Assembly (NCBI GenBank): GCA_016946835.1
Contig: JACVTC010000029.1
Location: 632,001 to 696,000, forward strand
Origin: Neocallimastix lanati (nom. inval.)
Taxonomy: Eukaryota; Neocallimastigomycota; Neocallimastigomycetes; Neocallimastigales; Neocallimastigaceae
DNA length: 64,000 bases
Reading direction: 5' to 3'
The notes below the pieces were generated by a model, which ran no database searches, was not told where the DNA came from, and was given only the letters and a program-made list of their open reading frames with translations. The position numbers and the translations under genes are program-made. Below are positions 44,101-57,553 of this stretch, one piece after another; within the stretch, counting starts at the first letter, position 1; the number at the start of each line of letters is the position of its first letter.

Positions 44101-47100
44101 CAGCTCATATGAAACATCAGCATTTATATAATAACCTTTATTTGGTGAGATTAACTGACATTTTTCATTTTCACATTTAATTAACCAATTATAGGAATCG
44201 TTTTCATTACTTCTTTTTCTTTGTTTTTCCGTTTTTTTAAATAAAGAACTAGCATCAAGATAATACCCTAATCCACTTTTTATATTACATTCTTCAATAA
44301 TACCTTTTACAGTACAATCAATTAAACCATCATTTAAGTTTTCAGCACTCCAATTTAAATATATACCTTCATTGATGGCTTCGGAGTCTTCTGCTACTAA
44401 TACTGAATTTTTAGTTAAAGCAAGGAAAACAATTTCTCCTTTATTCTTACCATAAATTTCATTAACATTATTATTTTTAACATTATTAACTTGAAATGCT
44501 ACATATCTTACTTCATCTTCTTTTGTTGGAAGAGGAACTCCTAAATTTTTACCGAAACAAACTTCTTTACCATTATCTCCTTCTCCTAATCTTCCTTCAT
44601 CTCCATCAACACAGGGACCTAAATTTTCTACAATCGTACATCCTTCTTGCTTCCATCCATTACATTGACGAATTTTATTATCTTTAGAAATAAGATATCC
44701 CTTAACAAGGATACATTTTTCTTGTGGTAAATTCTCACCTTCCACAAAAGTGCACTGATAAGCCATAATATTTGGTGTATCCATAGTAGGCTCTTCAATA
44801 TTTTTTCCATTATTATCATAAAATAGAATGGCTTTTCCAGCTTCAGTAAGTTCTACATGATTTTTTCCATTGATATTTTCACAAACTTGATTAACTTCGG
44901 TTTGAATTTTACTATTTTGAGAATCCCAACAATAAACTTCATTTGTGCAAGTACTTTCACAGGTTTCCAATGAAGTATCTTCAAGATAAATAATACTTCC
45001 GTCTTTATCAATTTTAACGGAAATTGTGCTTTTTTCATGGATCCCTGGGAATACATTAGCTTCAACATCAATGGATTGATAACTTGTTTCGCATCCAATT
45101 TCTACTTTAATAGAAGTACTTTCATTGATTTTTATTGAAATACCATCAGCATCATTATTAAGACTTCCAGGCCCAGTTAAATTTAATTCACTTATTTTTA
45201 TTTCATCACAAATAGAGTCAGCACATCTAATAATCTTTTTGTCTGTACTATGTTGCGGTGCAGAATCTATAAAGTATCCATTAAAGGTACTACCTTCAAT
45301 GACACATTCAGGTTTTTCTCCATTGAAAGTACAGGTAATAAGTTTTTCATCACCACTTACATAATGTTCATGCTTTTCTTCACTTGCATTACTTTCAAAT
45401 GAGGAACAATAAACTTTACTGTCAGTATCCACTTCACAATAAATTAAATGACTTGTGTCGCCTGCATCAATAAATGTAGATGATTTATTAACTATTTCCA
45501 ATTTACAGGAAACGTTTTCGTCTCTACTTGTACAATGGATAACAGCATTTCCATTTGCATCTGGATAATAACCATCCTCAGCATTTATGATAATGCAATC
45601 TGAATTTTGACACATGACAATTATATTACTTTCCTCACTAGTATCAGTGATTATAATATTTTCTTTAATAAGATAATAACCATCCTTTTCATCTGGCTTT
45701 CCAATAATTGATGATACAGAATTTCCAATGAATTTTTGATAACTATTCGTTGATCCTATGGCTATCATATAATCTTTACTTTGATCCACCACCGAATATG
45801 AATTACCATTATCGTTTTTCATGCATACCTTCAACTGGGAACCATCGTAACTAACATAATTATATTCTGAAGGTGAACAGTTATTTGTTTTTCCTCTTAT
45901 TTCCCAACATCTAGAAGTATTATCATTTGTATACATTATACTATTAATATTCATATAACCGAGAGTTTCAATACATTCTCCAGATTCACAAAAGAAGATA
46001 TAAATGTTATCATCAAAGGAAAGTTCGGAAGAAATATCTTCGTAGGTATTGCCTTCATTCAATTGTTTATATGCTCCAATACTTCTTTCATCATTAAGAG
46101 AGTAGCTACCATTATCTGAAAGATAGAGATAATAATTTTCTTGAGGATTAAGATTAGAATTTGGAACTTTAATCACATAATTTCTATCCTTTCCTTCAAA
46201 ATATTCATCATTAACAATATAACCAATAGAACTTTCAGTTGAATATTTAATCATTTTTTTAGCTTCCAATGGACTTCCAGCTGTCACAGCATTAATAGCT
46301 ATATAATTTCCAACATTATCCTGAGAAAGTTCAACACTAATTTCATCTCCTAAACAAAGATAATATGTACTAGATTCTTTGATAATATGACCAATTTTTT
46401 CTTCACAATAATTAGATTTTGTAGAATTTACCTCAGTCACGTCTTCATATTCAGTAACTCCTAATTCATTTGCTTTCGAAATATAATATTTTGTACCTGA
46501 TATAACATATCCAGGTACCAATTTACAAGTGCTCATCTTTCTCTCACATCCATAGATACCTATTTTAGTAGGGTTTTGATTTAGATCATTTCTAGTAGGC
46601 TTGATAATAATATTTCCTTCATTTTTACTAATTTGATAGCCATTTTCCATAATTTTCAATATTAAAGAGTTTGATGCAGCTTTGACCATTACAAATAAAT
46701 TAGTTTCTGTCGTACCTTTGCTAAATACATTCTTTGTAGCTGCTTCAATAATAAACACGTTAGTATTCATATCACCAATGACAGAATCATTACCAGTTAA
46801 ACAAAATTTATCATCTTTAATAAGATTTCCAACTTTATTACTACATGAAGATTCAGGTACAATTCTTTCATTTGTACCATCAATACTTAAAGAATAATAA
46901 CCAGACTTTTCATCAGTAGATTTCAAATAACCAAAGGTTTGTTTACAAATCTTGTTTTCGTCACAATCATACAAACCCAGACTACTTAATCCTTTTTCAA
47001 TTTCATCAGATAGAGTTGGTAATTTGAAAGCTGTCGCACTATCACGAATAACCCCGTATAATCCAATTTCATTTAGAGGATTAGTAATACTACCAATGGA

Positions 47101-47909
47101 GAAAATACCTGGAATTGCACGAACTAATAATGTTCCTTCATTAATAATATATTCAGCTTCTTCATTATTTGTAAGAAATGGTATACTTTCATTATTGTCA
47201 ATGACAAGTTCATGTTCTTTGTTAATTTCCCCAATATTCTCACTGAATATGCATTCCTTATTATTATTAAGAGTAGAAGGATTATCTTCAATTTTATTTT
47301 TTATTTCAAAATATTTATTGCCATCGGTAATGTAACCGGTATTGGAAAGGCATATACCATTTCTTCCACAGTTGAAAAGTAATAATTTTTGAATATTTGA
47401 TTCAATATTTGTTAAGTCATATATAGTCATTGAAATTTTATAAATAAGATTTGGTCCTGCATCGCTATAAAGATTATTTAGAATAATATTAGTATTTGTA
47501 GCACACACAATGATAATATCACCACTATTACTTTTAAATGGGGTAGAATCATTTGGTTTATATATAATATAATTGGAAGCTGATGTATTCAATTCAATCG
47601 AAACCTTCTCTGAACAGAGTTTTCCATCATTAGTCAGCTTTCCATTTTCTTCTATATTACATGATGAACTAAACGACTCAACTTCAACATTAGAATCACT
47701 GGAATTATAGATAGCATAATAACCACTAGAAGTAGTGGAATCACTAGTTTTTAAATACCCCACAGTTTGTTTACAAACTAAATTAGTCATGTCACAATTA
47801 AAATACAACAAGTTCTTTAATACTGGGGTAACATCAGCAATCGCAGGTGTAGTCACAATAGATGGAGTCTCTACATTAACTAAATTGGCACCATTCGAAA
47901 GAGCGTTAA
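38146..47909 (-). CDS. Scaffoldin terminal exon: two half-modules, about forty Cys repeats, anchor
   Basis: A 9.76-kb uninterrupted exon; the acceptor is AACAATAG followed by TTAACGC. It starts with a module like the upstream exons (CDMTNLVCKQTVGYL, then CGRNGICLSNTGYI). From roughly residue 780 to 2540 come about forty repeats of the form GYYINADx(n)LIKCx(4-20)C, matching the ScaA-type cohesin repeat. A basic/acidic linker (about 2555-2625, KRRSELEKDLQFKIR) interrupts them, after which more degenerate Cys-rich units follow. The last 25 residues are hydrophobic (LIKPYFLMLIFSLLISII) with a short INKY end, suiting a membrane or GPI-type anchor. The role inferred is a cell-surface scaffold for dockerin-bearing plant-cell-wall enzymes. 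An isolated reading could start at GTG 47856, but the upstream exons argue against that. Confidence 0.8.
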
Positions 47910-48146
47910 CTATTGTTTATTAATTTGCAATAATCAATAAATTATAATAATAAATTTAATTTTTTAATAAATTAGTTGTGATTAAATATTTGTTATATAT
48001 ATAAAAATATGAATTTTTAATCATAATATAAAATTATTTTTATCTATAATTTTTATTATTAAATGAAGTTATTAAAAACATTTTTTTAATATGTAAAAAT
48101 ACAGTTGATTTGTATAAGTTTAAATATATATTTTTCATTTAATTAC

Positions 48147-48986
48147 CATTCAAGGCCTCTATCGTAAATATATTTTTGATAGCTCGTATAAATTTAGCGT
48201 CATTACCTGAAAAACCAATGTAATATCCTTTTTTATCCTCCGAAAAAAATTCTATACTTTCCATGCCGAGGCAAAGTTTTCCGTAGGAAAGTAATTTTAC
48301 GCCATCATTACTAGAGGAGCATATTGTTCCAAAATTATCATCCGATACCTGTACATTTTTTATTGATTGATCACTATCAGCAATTTTATAATATGTATCG
48401 TCATATTTGACATAACCCTCAACAGCGGTACAGATACCATTCTTTTGACAGTTGCAAAGAAAAGTATTACTAATATTAGCACTAACATAAGAGGTTTCAC
48501 TTTTCCTGTAGGAAACAAAAAGATTTATACCATTTTCGGAATAGTAATTATCCAAATAAAAGGCCCAACCATTAGATCGAATAATCACACTTTTACCGGA
48601 ATTTGAATTGGAGAACACACTAGGGTTATCTGTTGGTACAGTATAAATATTAATATCATTCATTACATATTTAATTTGATTTTGGGTAGTAGAACTATCA
48701 CTTTTAAGACAAAGTTCTCCATTACTCTGTAATGTACCAACATCTGTATCTTCACTACATTCTGTTGTACCATTGAATTGAACTAATTTATTTTCTTTTG
48801 AAGTAGCATCAAATGAATAATAACTTTTTATAGAATCATTGGAAGCCAGATAACCATAAGTTTGTTTACAAATCTTGTTTATGATATCACATCTAAAGAG
48901 GGCCAGATTTCCAATATTAGAAGTCAAAAAGGAAGCTTTTAGATAATCATCATCAGACATATTAATAACTTTTGCATTGTCACAAT
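48147..48986 (-). CDS. Scaffoldin exon 10: complete two-half module
   Basis: 280 codons. Acceptor TTTGATAG, donor AATG|GTAATT. Half 1: LALFRCDIINKICKQTYGYL, ending in AFYLDNYYSENG. Half 2: LCNCQKNGICTAVEGYV to KNIFTIEALN. No intron remains between the halves. The frame is open for several codons upstream of the acceptor, so the start is set by phase agreement with other exons. Confidence 0.7.
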
Positions 48987-49378
48987 CTATCAAATTAAAA
49001 TCATTTAGATTTTCATCATCTAATTTATTATAATTTTCAATTTTTAAGTTATAAAAAATTAAAAATAATTGTCAATATTCTATATAATTTCCATAAAAAT
49101 CCTAATACATTTTTAAAATAAAATACACTTTTCAAAATAAAATTTTATATAATTTCATATCTTTCAGTTATTGTTATTAAATTTATAATTAATAATTATA
49201 CAATAAGAAATATAAATAGTTAACTATCCTTTATATATTTTTTCAAATAAAATTTATTCTTTCTTTATAATTGATTATTATTTATTTATTTATTATTAGT
49301 ATTATTTTACCAAATAAAATATTATATTTTTTCAATTAAATCAAATATCAAAATTTTATTAAGTATATCTTTTTTTAC

Positions 49379-49792
49379 CTTTTAATTTTATTTTGGTAAT
49401 TATATTTTTATAAGCTTTGACAAACTTAAATTGATCATCTTCGTGAATAATATAATTATTTATATTATCATTAGAGGCTGGAAATTCAATGCTATCTGTA
49501 TCACCAATACAAAAATTTTTATTCGAATCAACTAAATTTCCTGTATTAACCGAAGAGCAACTTGTAATATCATTTGTTTCAAGTATTTCTGAAAATGAAG
49601 GTTCTTCAGAATCAAAAATATTATAATAGTTAGTTGTATCCTTTGCAAAACCTTCAGCTCGAGTGCAAATACCTTCTGAACTACAAATATATAATGACAG
49701 TTTATCTACATTTTCTGTAGCAATATCAACTGAAGAAATATCTTTTACTAAATTATTAGAAATGAATAATTTTATACCTCTATCACCTGAAA
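49379..49792 (-). CDS. Scaffoldin exon 9: second half-module
   Basis: 138 codons: SGDRGIKLFISNN, LSLYICSSEGICTRAEGFAK, then a C..G.L..FCIGD segment ending in FKFVKAYKNII. Acceptor TTTTTAG, donor AAAG|GTAAAA. It pairs with exon 8 to make one module, and joins as VDLSGDRGIKLF. Confidence 0.65.
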
Positions 49793-50261
49793 CTAAAAAT
49801 TAATATAATTTGCAATAAAGGTTAATATTACAGTTTTTTTGTGCTCTTTTTTTAACATTATTTTATTAGAAAAACAAAAAAAAATTTTTTATTTATTTAA
49901 TTAATATTTATTTATTTTCAGTTTTATTTTGTTTTTTTTAAAAGTCTTTTATTTTTTGGTGAGTTAGTAATTTTAATTAATTTTGAAAATTTTATAATAA
50001 TTTTTCATTAATTTTTTATTTTATTTTATTTTTATATATTTAATTATTATTATATTTAAATATTATTATTATATTTAATTATTTTTATATTTAATTTTTT
50101 TTATATTTAATTTTTTTTATATTTAATTTTTTTTATATTTTTTTAATATTTAATTTTTTTATGTTTTGAATTTTCTTTTTGATTGGAAAGAGATCTATTA
50201 TCATTATTTAAATAATAAAAATAATTATCAATAAATATCAAGATAAAATAAAAATACTTAC

Positions 50262-50741
50262 GATCAACAATATTTTCAAAAACAAAAGAATTGGCATCAG
50301 AATAAATTAAAATATTTTCATTCGAGCTGTTTGCAAATACTGATGAAGAATTAGGATTGGGATTGGGATTAGGTCTTTTTATTATGAAAGATTTAGATTC
50401 TGTTGATGTAGGCAATCCTCCTGTAAATATTACAGAAGAATTTGCATAAAGACAGAGATTTTCTGAAGGACCTAACTGACCAGTTGAACTACCCTTACAT
50501 TCAGAGTTTGGAGTAATTTCAGAATTATCTCCTTCATATCCTATAGAATAATATTTAGGATTGGTTTCTTTTTTTTGAATTTTAATATAACCAATGGTTC
50601 TTTTACAAGATAAACCACCATTTATATTAATACAATAGAAAAGAGCTATATTTTTTAAATCAGTTTCCTCTATGACATAATTTGTTGGATCTATATTTTC
50701 AGAGGTTTCAATATTAACTATGTTGGTTCCTTGCTTAGGTT
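50262..50741 (-). CDS. Scaffoldin exon 8: first half-module
   Basis: 160 codons. Contains ALFYCININGGLSCKRTIGYI and a C...G.LG....LCLY segment, then a short Asn-Pro run (RPNPNPNPNSSS) unlike the other modules, ending SFVFENIVD. Donor GATC|GTAAGT is the most canonical in the gene. Confidence 0.65.
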
Positions 50742-50898
50742 CTTTTATTATCCAAATATGATATAATTTTTAAAATAATAATAAAAAAAAGATAAGTTAA
50801 TTATTTAAGAAAAATAATCAATAATATTTATTTTTTAATAAATCAATATCAATTTATTTTTATTTAAAAATATATAATATATAAATACTAATAATTAC

Positions 50899-51744
50899 GA
50901 GTAAAACCACTGATTAAGAACATATTTTGTATAGAGGTAACAATATTATATGTATTACTATCTATAATAATATAATTATTTTTATTTTCTGACTCAGTTA
51001 AGAATGCAATAGCTTCAATATTATTTCCATTAATGCATAGCTTTTTTTCTGAATTTAATTTACCGATGTTCTCTTCACAAGAATTTTTAAATTCTTCAAT
51101 TTTACTTGAAGGATTATCTTTACTTACTGAATAGTAAGAATTTCCATCGGTAACGTAACCATTTTCTTGTTTACAAGAACCTGTAATGTCACAAGAATAC
51201 ACTTTCAAATTAGAACTATTTTCTTTAGTATTCTCTACAATATCTTCTACCTCAATGACAACATTGGAAGCAGTAAGTATCACCTTACTACCTCTATAGA
51301 GATTATCATAAAAGATTGAATTTGATGTGGAATTGGTTACAATTGGTTTGCCATTAATGCCTGTAAATACATTATCGGCAACGGTATTAATGATATATAC
51401 ACCATTATTAATGAAATCAACGGTATAAGGTGTTTCATTTATACAGAATTCATATGATATAACATCTTCGACTGTTTCAGTATTAATACTTCCAATTGTT
51501 CCATCAGTACAACTGTTTGATGTAACAATAGATTTAGTCCCACTGACATTAATTTCATAAATGGAATCTGCTCCTTTCAAATAACCATAAGTTTGTTTAC
51601 ATTTCTTAGCATTATCGTTGAGATCGCAGTTGAAAAAATAGAGATTTGTCAGAGTCTCTGTTTCAATCTTTTTATCAAAACTTTTAAACTTAGATATTGG
51701 ACTTTTGATTATATAAATATTGAGACCATCATCCGGTTGTTGTT
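50899..51744 (-). CDS. Scaffoldin exon 7: complete two-half module
   Basis: 282 codons. Opens at acceptor TTGTAG with QQPDDGLNIYI. Half 1 has LYFFNCDLNDNAKKCKQTYG and ends IFYDNLYRGSK. Half 2 has LKVYSCDITGSCKQENGYV and ends NMFLISGFT. Donor ACTC|GTAATT leaves C, so the junction codon with exon 8 becomes Gln. Confidence 0.68.
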
Positions 51745-52208
51745 CTACAATTTTTAGAAAAAAATTATCAAAAAATATAATAATGAAATAAATAAAATAA
51801 ATGTATAAAAAAATAAAATAATAATTATAATAATAATAATAATTAATTATAATATATTTTTTTAATTTTTTTAAAAAATTAAATAAATCAAATAAAATAA
51901 AGATTAATAATATTTATCTTATTTGTTTTATTTTTAATTATTGTATTATTTTAAGAAATTCAATATTAAATATTAATATTAATTTATAACACAACTAAAT
52001 AATACATAAAAAATAATAGATATAAAAAGTTTTAAAGCATTTTAATAAAGAAAAAAAGTAATTCATTAAAAAACAAAAAAGAGACATATATATTTTATAA
52101 AGAGTTTTTTTTTATTGGTAAAAAAAAACTTTAAAAAATAAAAAAAAATTTCTATAATTAAAATTGAAAAATAAAAAATATAATTTACACAGGTTACTTT
52201 TCATTTAC

Positions 52209-52616
52209 CTGTTTCTATGTCTACTTTTGCAATTAGTCCTGGGGCCGTTTTCACTAATCTATATGCAGATGTGCCCTGTTTTTTTTCATAAATAATGTAA
52301 TTATTTATATCATTTGTATCTGGAAATGCTATATTATCAGTAATACTAGTACACAAATTATAGGTAGATTTAATTAATTTTCCAATATCCTCGTTTGATG
52401 AACAACTATCAACAGTACTATCATTATCTAAAAGTGAAGAATAATGAGTTTCAATTGTATAATATGCATTATTACTATTTTTTGCATAGCCATCAGCCTG
52501 GATACATATACCTTCTGAATTACAGATATACAAGGATAATTTTTCCGTTCCATTAATAGAAGTGAGGCTTATTAATTTATTAGATTGGAATAATTTGACA
52601 CCACCATCTGTTGAAA
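52209..52616 (-). CDS. Scaffoldin exon 6: second half-module
   Basis: 136 codons: STDGGVKLFQSNKLISLTS, LYICNSEGICIQADGYAK, a C..NEDIGKLI..YNLC segment and YRLVKTAPGLIAKV at the end. Acceptor AAATAG, donor ACAG|GTAAAT. Closely parallels exon 9. Confidence 0.66.
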
Positions 52617-52954
52617 CTATTTATAATAAATATAAGTTAGAATAAATTAAAATAAAAATAATATATATATTATTTTATTTTATTTTAAAATCTTTTTATA
52701 TTATTTATTTAAGTAAATTCAAATAAATTATTATAAAAAAATAATAGATAAAGGAATAAAAAAATAAATGACAAAAAAAAAAAAAGGAACTAATTTTTCT
52801 TATTTATTATATCTAATATTATATTAAAAATAATTAAAAATTTTTCAAGAATAAAAATGGAACTAAGCTTTTTTCAAATTCTTATTATGGACATAAATTT
52901 TTTTTAATAATTTTTTATGTCCTTTATTTTTTTATTTTTTAATTCATTTTTTGA

Positions 52955-52996
<42 letters not shown>

Positions 52997-53634
52997 CTAT
53001 CTTTTAATTCCTTTAATTTTAGTTCTTCTTATTACTTCCTTTTTCTAATTCTACTTTTTTTTCGTTAATTTTATTTTTTTATCTTTTTTATTTTTTATTT
53101 TTTATTTTTTATTATTTTTTTATAATTCTTTTTATCTTGTATAATTATTGTATATTTTTTGTTCCATTTTTTATTCCATTTTTTTTTATCTCTTCTTTTT
53201 TTTAAGTCTTTTTTCTATTACTATTTTTATTAGTTCTTTTTTTGTTTTGGCTTTATTTATTGTTTTGTTTATTAATTATTTTTCTTTTTTTTTTAATTTT
53301 CTTTATTTTTTTTTATAAATTATATTTTTACTAATTCCATATGTTATTTCTTTGTTTTTTAATATTTGTAAAATTAAGTTTTATAATTTCCTTCTTTTAT
53401 TTTACATAATCATTTTTTTAAAAATTGATTTTAGTTCTACTTTAATTATTTTATCAAATTTCTTTTTTTAGTATACATTTTTTTTTATTCTTTTTTTATA
53501 ATTTTTTTTATTTAGTACTATAATTTTATTATTAAATTACTTTTAAATTTATATGGAAAGATGAAAAAATGTATATAATTATAGTAATTTGCTTTAAAAA
53601 AAAAAAAAGTGCTTTAAATAATGTATAAACCTAC

Positions 53635-54057
53635 CATCTACAAATTTATCATGATAAAAAGCATTTGTTGTAGAAGAAATATAGATATTTATATCTTGTT
53701 CATTCGAAAATACAGATCCACTACCATTGGACATAACATATGATTCTGCTGTTAATGTTCCAATCGAATTAGAATCTTTAAGACAAAGATTTCCTGATGA
53801 TGTATTTAACTTTCCAATATTAGTTTCTGCACATGAAGTATCATTATCAACTTTACCATTAACACCACTAGAATGAATTTCATAGTATTTATTAGACATA
53901 TCTTTTACATAACCATAAGTTCTTTTACATATTTTATTGTTGGTTTGGCAACTAAAAAGGGCTAAATAAGGAATATCATCAGATTTGATAGAACTTGATG
54001 ATAGATCCGTTATTTCAGCATTATTTAAATTAATTAAATTAAATGAGCCACCATTTC
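53635..54057 (-). CDS. Scaffoldin exon 5: first half-module, possible alternative start
   Basis: 141 codons if spliced at TATATCAG (54058-54060). Contains LALFSCQTNNKICKRTYGYV and AFYHDKFVD; donor GATG|GTAGGT. The frame stays open upstream to ATG 54110-54112, encoding a hydrophobic leader MLSNLFFLLIIMYF that looks like a signal peptide. The exon could therefore begin a shorter secreted form (exons 5-11) or a second gene. Exon 6 would follow in either case. Confidence 0.66.
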
Positions 54058-54311
54058 CTGATATATTATTAAAATACATTATAATTAACAAAAAGAAAAG
54101 ATTAGATAACATATAAATATATTTATAATATATCTAGATTTGATTTAATTTATTATTAAATAATTAATAATAATTAAGAGAAAAAATATATATATATATA
54201 AAATATATCAATAATAATTATCATGAATAAAAGTATTTAAATTATGAAAAGTTAAAATTAAAAAAATTAATATATTTTAATAAAAATAAAAAAAATATTA
54301 AAATACACTAC

Positions 54312-55145
54312 CATTAATGGATGCTACTATAAATAAATTCGATTTAGCAATAACTAATTTATAATTATTTCCATCATAAGTCATATAATAACTAATGGTG
54401 TTATTATTTATGAAGTTAACGGCATCATTATTAGATTCAATGATACAGAGCTTTCCACCTTTAAGTAAATTATTAATATTAGATGAACAGGATTCTTTCA
54501 AACCTCCTGAAGCAATTTCATTTGTACCAGAATTACTTATTTCGTAGTATTTGTTATCTTTTTTAATAAAGCCATTAACTGGAATACATATACCAAATGC
54601 ATCACATAGATAGGCTTTCAAATTGATTACATCAGTAGTTTCAGTAATTTCAGTAATTTTTGTATCCTCATTAGTGAGTACTACATTTTTGCCATCGCTT
54701 ACATCATAGAGATTATCATAGTAGAAGGCATAATTGGTTGCACTAATAACAATATTTCCAGCAGAAGCTGAAAAAATGTTATTAGTACTGACACTTATAA
54801 CATATTTATTATTATTAATCATTTGTTCTTTTGTAGGATTATTAGAATCATTATTAAGACATAAATATCCATCAGAAAGTAGCGTTCCTATATTATTAGG
54901 ATCACTACAATTTGATGCAAATTCAACTACTTTATTAAGATTGGATTTATTTGCATCAAAAGAATAATAAGTATTATCATTTGATTTAATATAACCATAG
55001 GTTTGTCTACAAATTTCTTTTTCAGTATCACAATTAAAAAGTGTTAAATTTGTAATAATGTTTGTTAAATCATTAGCATTTTTATTTTCTATATCTATTC
55101 TTGTTATATCTTCCGTATTGATAACATTAAACTTTTCAAGGTTAA
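54312..55145 (-). CDS. Scaffoldin exon 4: complete two-half module
   Basis: 278 codons. Half 1: LTLFNCDTEKEICRQTYGYI, a C..PNNIGTLL..YLCL segment and AFYYDNLYD. Half 2: LKAYLCDAFGICIPVNGFI, ending LFIVASIN. Acceptor CAATAG, donor AATG|GTAGTG. Without splicing the frame stops four codons later. Confidence 0.68.
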
Positions 55146-55706
55146 CTATTGAAATTAATAAATATTTAAAATATATAAATAAATAATTAATATTATTAAT
55201 TTTTACTAAAAAAAAAATAATTAAAAATAAATTATTTAAGTATTTATGTATGTATACATTTTTGTATATTTAAATTTATTATTTTTAGCATAATAAAATT
55301 TCTTTTATTTTTTCATTCAATTTTTTCTTTTTTCTATTTTATTTCTTTTTATTTAATATTTTTCTTTCTTTTTCTTATTTTAATATCTAATTTTATCAAT
55401 TAATTTATTGCACTTTTGTTCTAATTTTATGCATTTATTTATTTTATTATATATATCTTCACTTTTCATATATAACTAGTCTTATTAGTTTTTTTTGACA
55501 TTACTTCTTTCATTTAATTTTTCTTTTAAATATATAAAATAATACTATTTTTAATACTCAATTATCTTTCATTAAATATTTTATTATAAATTAGTTTTCT
55601 TTCTAATTATTACTTTTATACTATAGTAGAGTTTATTAATTGCTATATTTTAAAATTATGATTTTCTTTTTTTACATATATTATTTACTTAATTATTCTG
55701 GCTTAC

Positions 55707-56639
55707 CTGAACCATTAAATTTTTCTATTGTAAACATATTCTTTACTCCTCTAACAAATAAATATTGATCATCTCTATTATAAATATAATATTCTGTTTT
55801 ATTATCAACATTTATAAAATCAACACTCTCATTTCCGAGGCATAATTTCTTGTCTGAAATTAAATTACCCGCAGTTTCTTTGGTACATTCCTTAAATTCA
55901 TAATTGCTATCGTCAACACTAATTTTTTTTGATTCATTACCTTCAACTTTATAATAATTATCTTTACTATCTTTTATATAGCCTTTTAAGGAATGACAAA
56001 TACCGTTATTATTACAATAATAAAGTACCAACCTATTTTCGTTTTCATTAGTAATATCACTTTCCGTTGTTGAAATTAGAACACCACTACCAAATAATTG
56101 TATTCCCTCATTTGCGCTGAGACCATTATAGATAAGAGTATTCGATGTTGCTGAAATCACTAAACTTTTTCCTTCTATTTTATCCGAAAAAATAGTTTGG
56201 GAATTCGCCGATATAATATATGATTGTCCAATTGTCATAGCATTATCAATTTCATTAGGTCCTTGACAAAATTTCTCTCCCATCATGAGTCCACCTATAT
56301 TTTCATCACAATTACTTAGTAATTGATATCTTTTATTCTTTTCAAATCCTGTATATGGAATAGAATAATAATTATCATCATTTGTCTTGAAATAACCAAA
56401 GGTTCTTTTACAAGAATTACTATCACAATTCAGTATTACTAATTTTTTTATATCATCATTATCAATATTTGAAGTAAATTCAATTCTTTCCATTGCATTA
56501 ATATTTATAATATTATGTCCTGTTATTTTATTACAATAGCCACCCTCACATTCATAAATATAATATTTATTTAAATCTGAATTAACTAATGAATTAGCTT
56601 TTTTTTTAGTTTCTGTATCTATTATTTTTGTAACCTTGT
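55707..56639 (-). CDS. Scaffoldin exon 3: short half plus complete module
   Basis: 311 codons. Begins DKVTKIIDTETKKK with an unusual short unit YIYECEGGYCNKITGHNI that seems to replace a half 2. A full module follows: LVILNCDSNSCKRTFGYF, TLIYNGLSANEGIQLF, LVLYYCNNNGICHSLKGYI, NMFTIEKFNGS. Acceptor AAATAG, donor TCAG|GTAAGC. Confidence 0.68.
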
Positions 56640-56793
56640 CTATTTAAATTTTTTAAATAAAAATTTTTAATTAGCTCAAGAAATTATAGAAATTTTAAAT
56701 GTTATAACATTTAAATAAATACAAGATATATTTGTATATATAACATTATATGGTAATATAAAACATATCGTATTTCACAAATATTTTATGAAA

Positions 56794-56824
<31 letters not shown>

Positions 56825-56839
56825 TAAAATAAGAATTAC

Positions 56840-57553
56840 CACTTTGTGAATTATCATGATAGATTACATTGGGAGTTCGTTTTAATATAATACCATCATA
56901 TCCGTTTGGATTAGAAAATACCGAATCTGAAGATATATCAGTTATAATATATTCTTCATCATTTCCGGATGCAAATGCAAGACTTACTAATGATCCAGAA
57001 GAATTCATACCTAAACATACTTTATTCTCTAATGATGAGAAAGAAAGAACACCTTCTTGACCAATATCACAATTTGTAACACTATTGACTGGTGAATTTT
57101 GATTATTTTCTAAATTAATGGAATAATAATTAGTATTACTTTTTATAAATCCCCTATTAACATCATCGCAATTTGATACACTACTAGGTTCAAATTTATC
57201 ATACATATTAGATTTATCATAATATGCATAAATTTCTCCTACTTCGCATTTTTGTTTTAATTCTTCCTCACTTATCTCGTTATTTTTAGTAACTTTAATA
57301 AATAATGTATTAATCTTAATATAGCCGGAAGTTTGACTACATCCCTTGTTTGAGCAGGCATACATACTATATTCTACAACATCAACATCTCCAATTTCGT
57401 TTTCTGATGTTAGATCTATTATTTTATTGTCTTTATTGAAAATGTAAACCCCTGAAGATAATTTATTACTGCATGAATCTCCATTTTTATATATATTGTC
57501 ATTGGAATAGCAGTAAGTATTTTCAGTTCCTGTGCAATTTTCATTACATTGAT
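56840..57553 (-). CDS. Scaffoldin exon 2: N-terminal Cys-rich region
   Basis: 238 codons. N-terminal QCNENCTGTENTYCYSND, then YACSNKGCSQTSGYI and NRGFIKSNTNYYSIN, C..GQEGVLSF..KVCLGM, ending NVIYHDNSQS. Acceptor AAATTAG, donor AGTG|GTAATT. Only this exon carries the opening Cys cluster, consistent with its being the mature N-terminus. Confidence 0.65.

Noticed and set aside
47856-47856. GTG start for a stand-alone 3,236-residue protein
   Set aside because: The frame is open upstream to an AG acceptor at 47910, and the extra residues align with the same part of neighbouring modules.
38641-47923. Plus-strand frames of 60-130 codons within the scaffoldin region
   Set aside because: All lie antisense to the long Cys-repeat exon and show no domain or codon signal of their own.
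54298-54822. A separate gene starting at ATG 54822
   Set aside because: The same frame is open upstream to 55145 with typical module sequence, so the ATG is internal.
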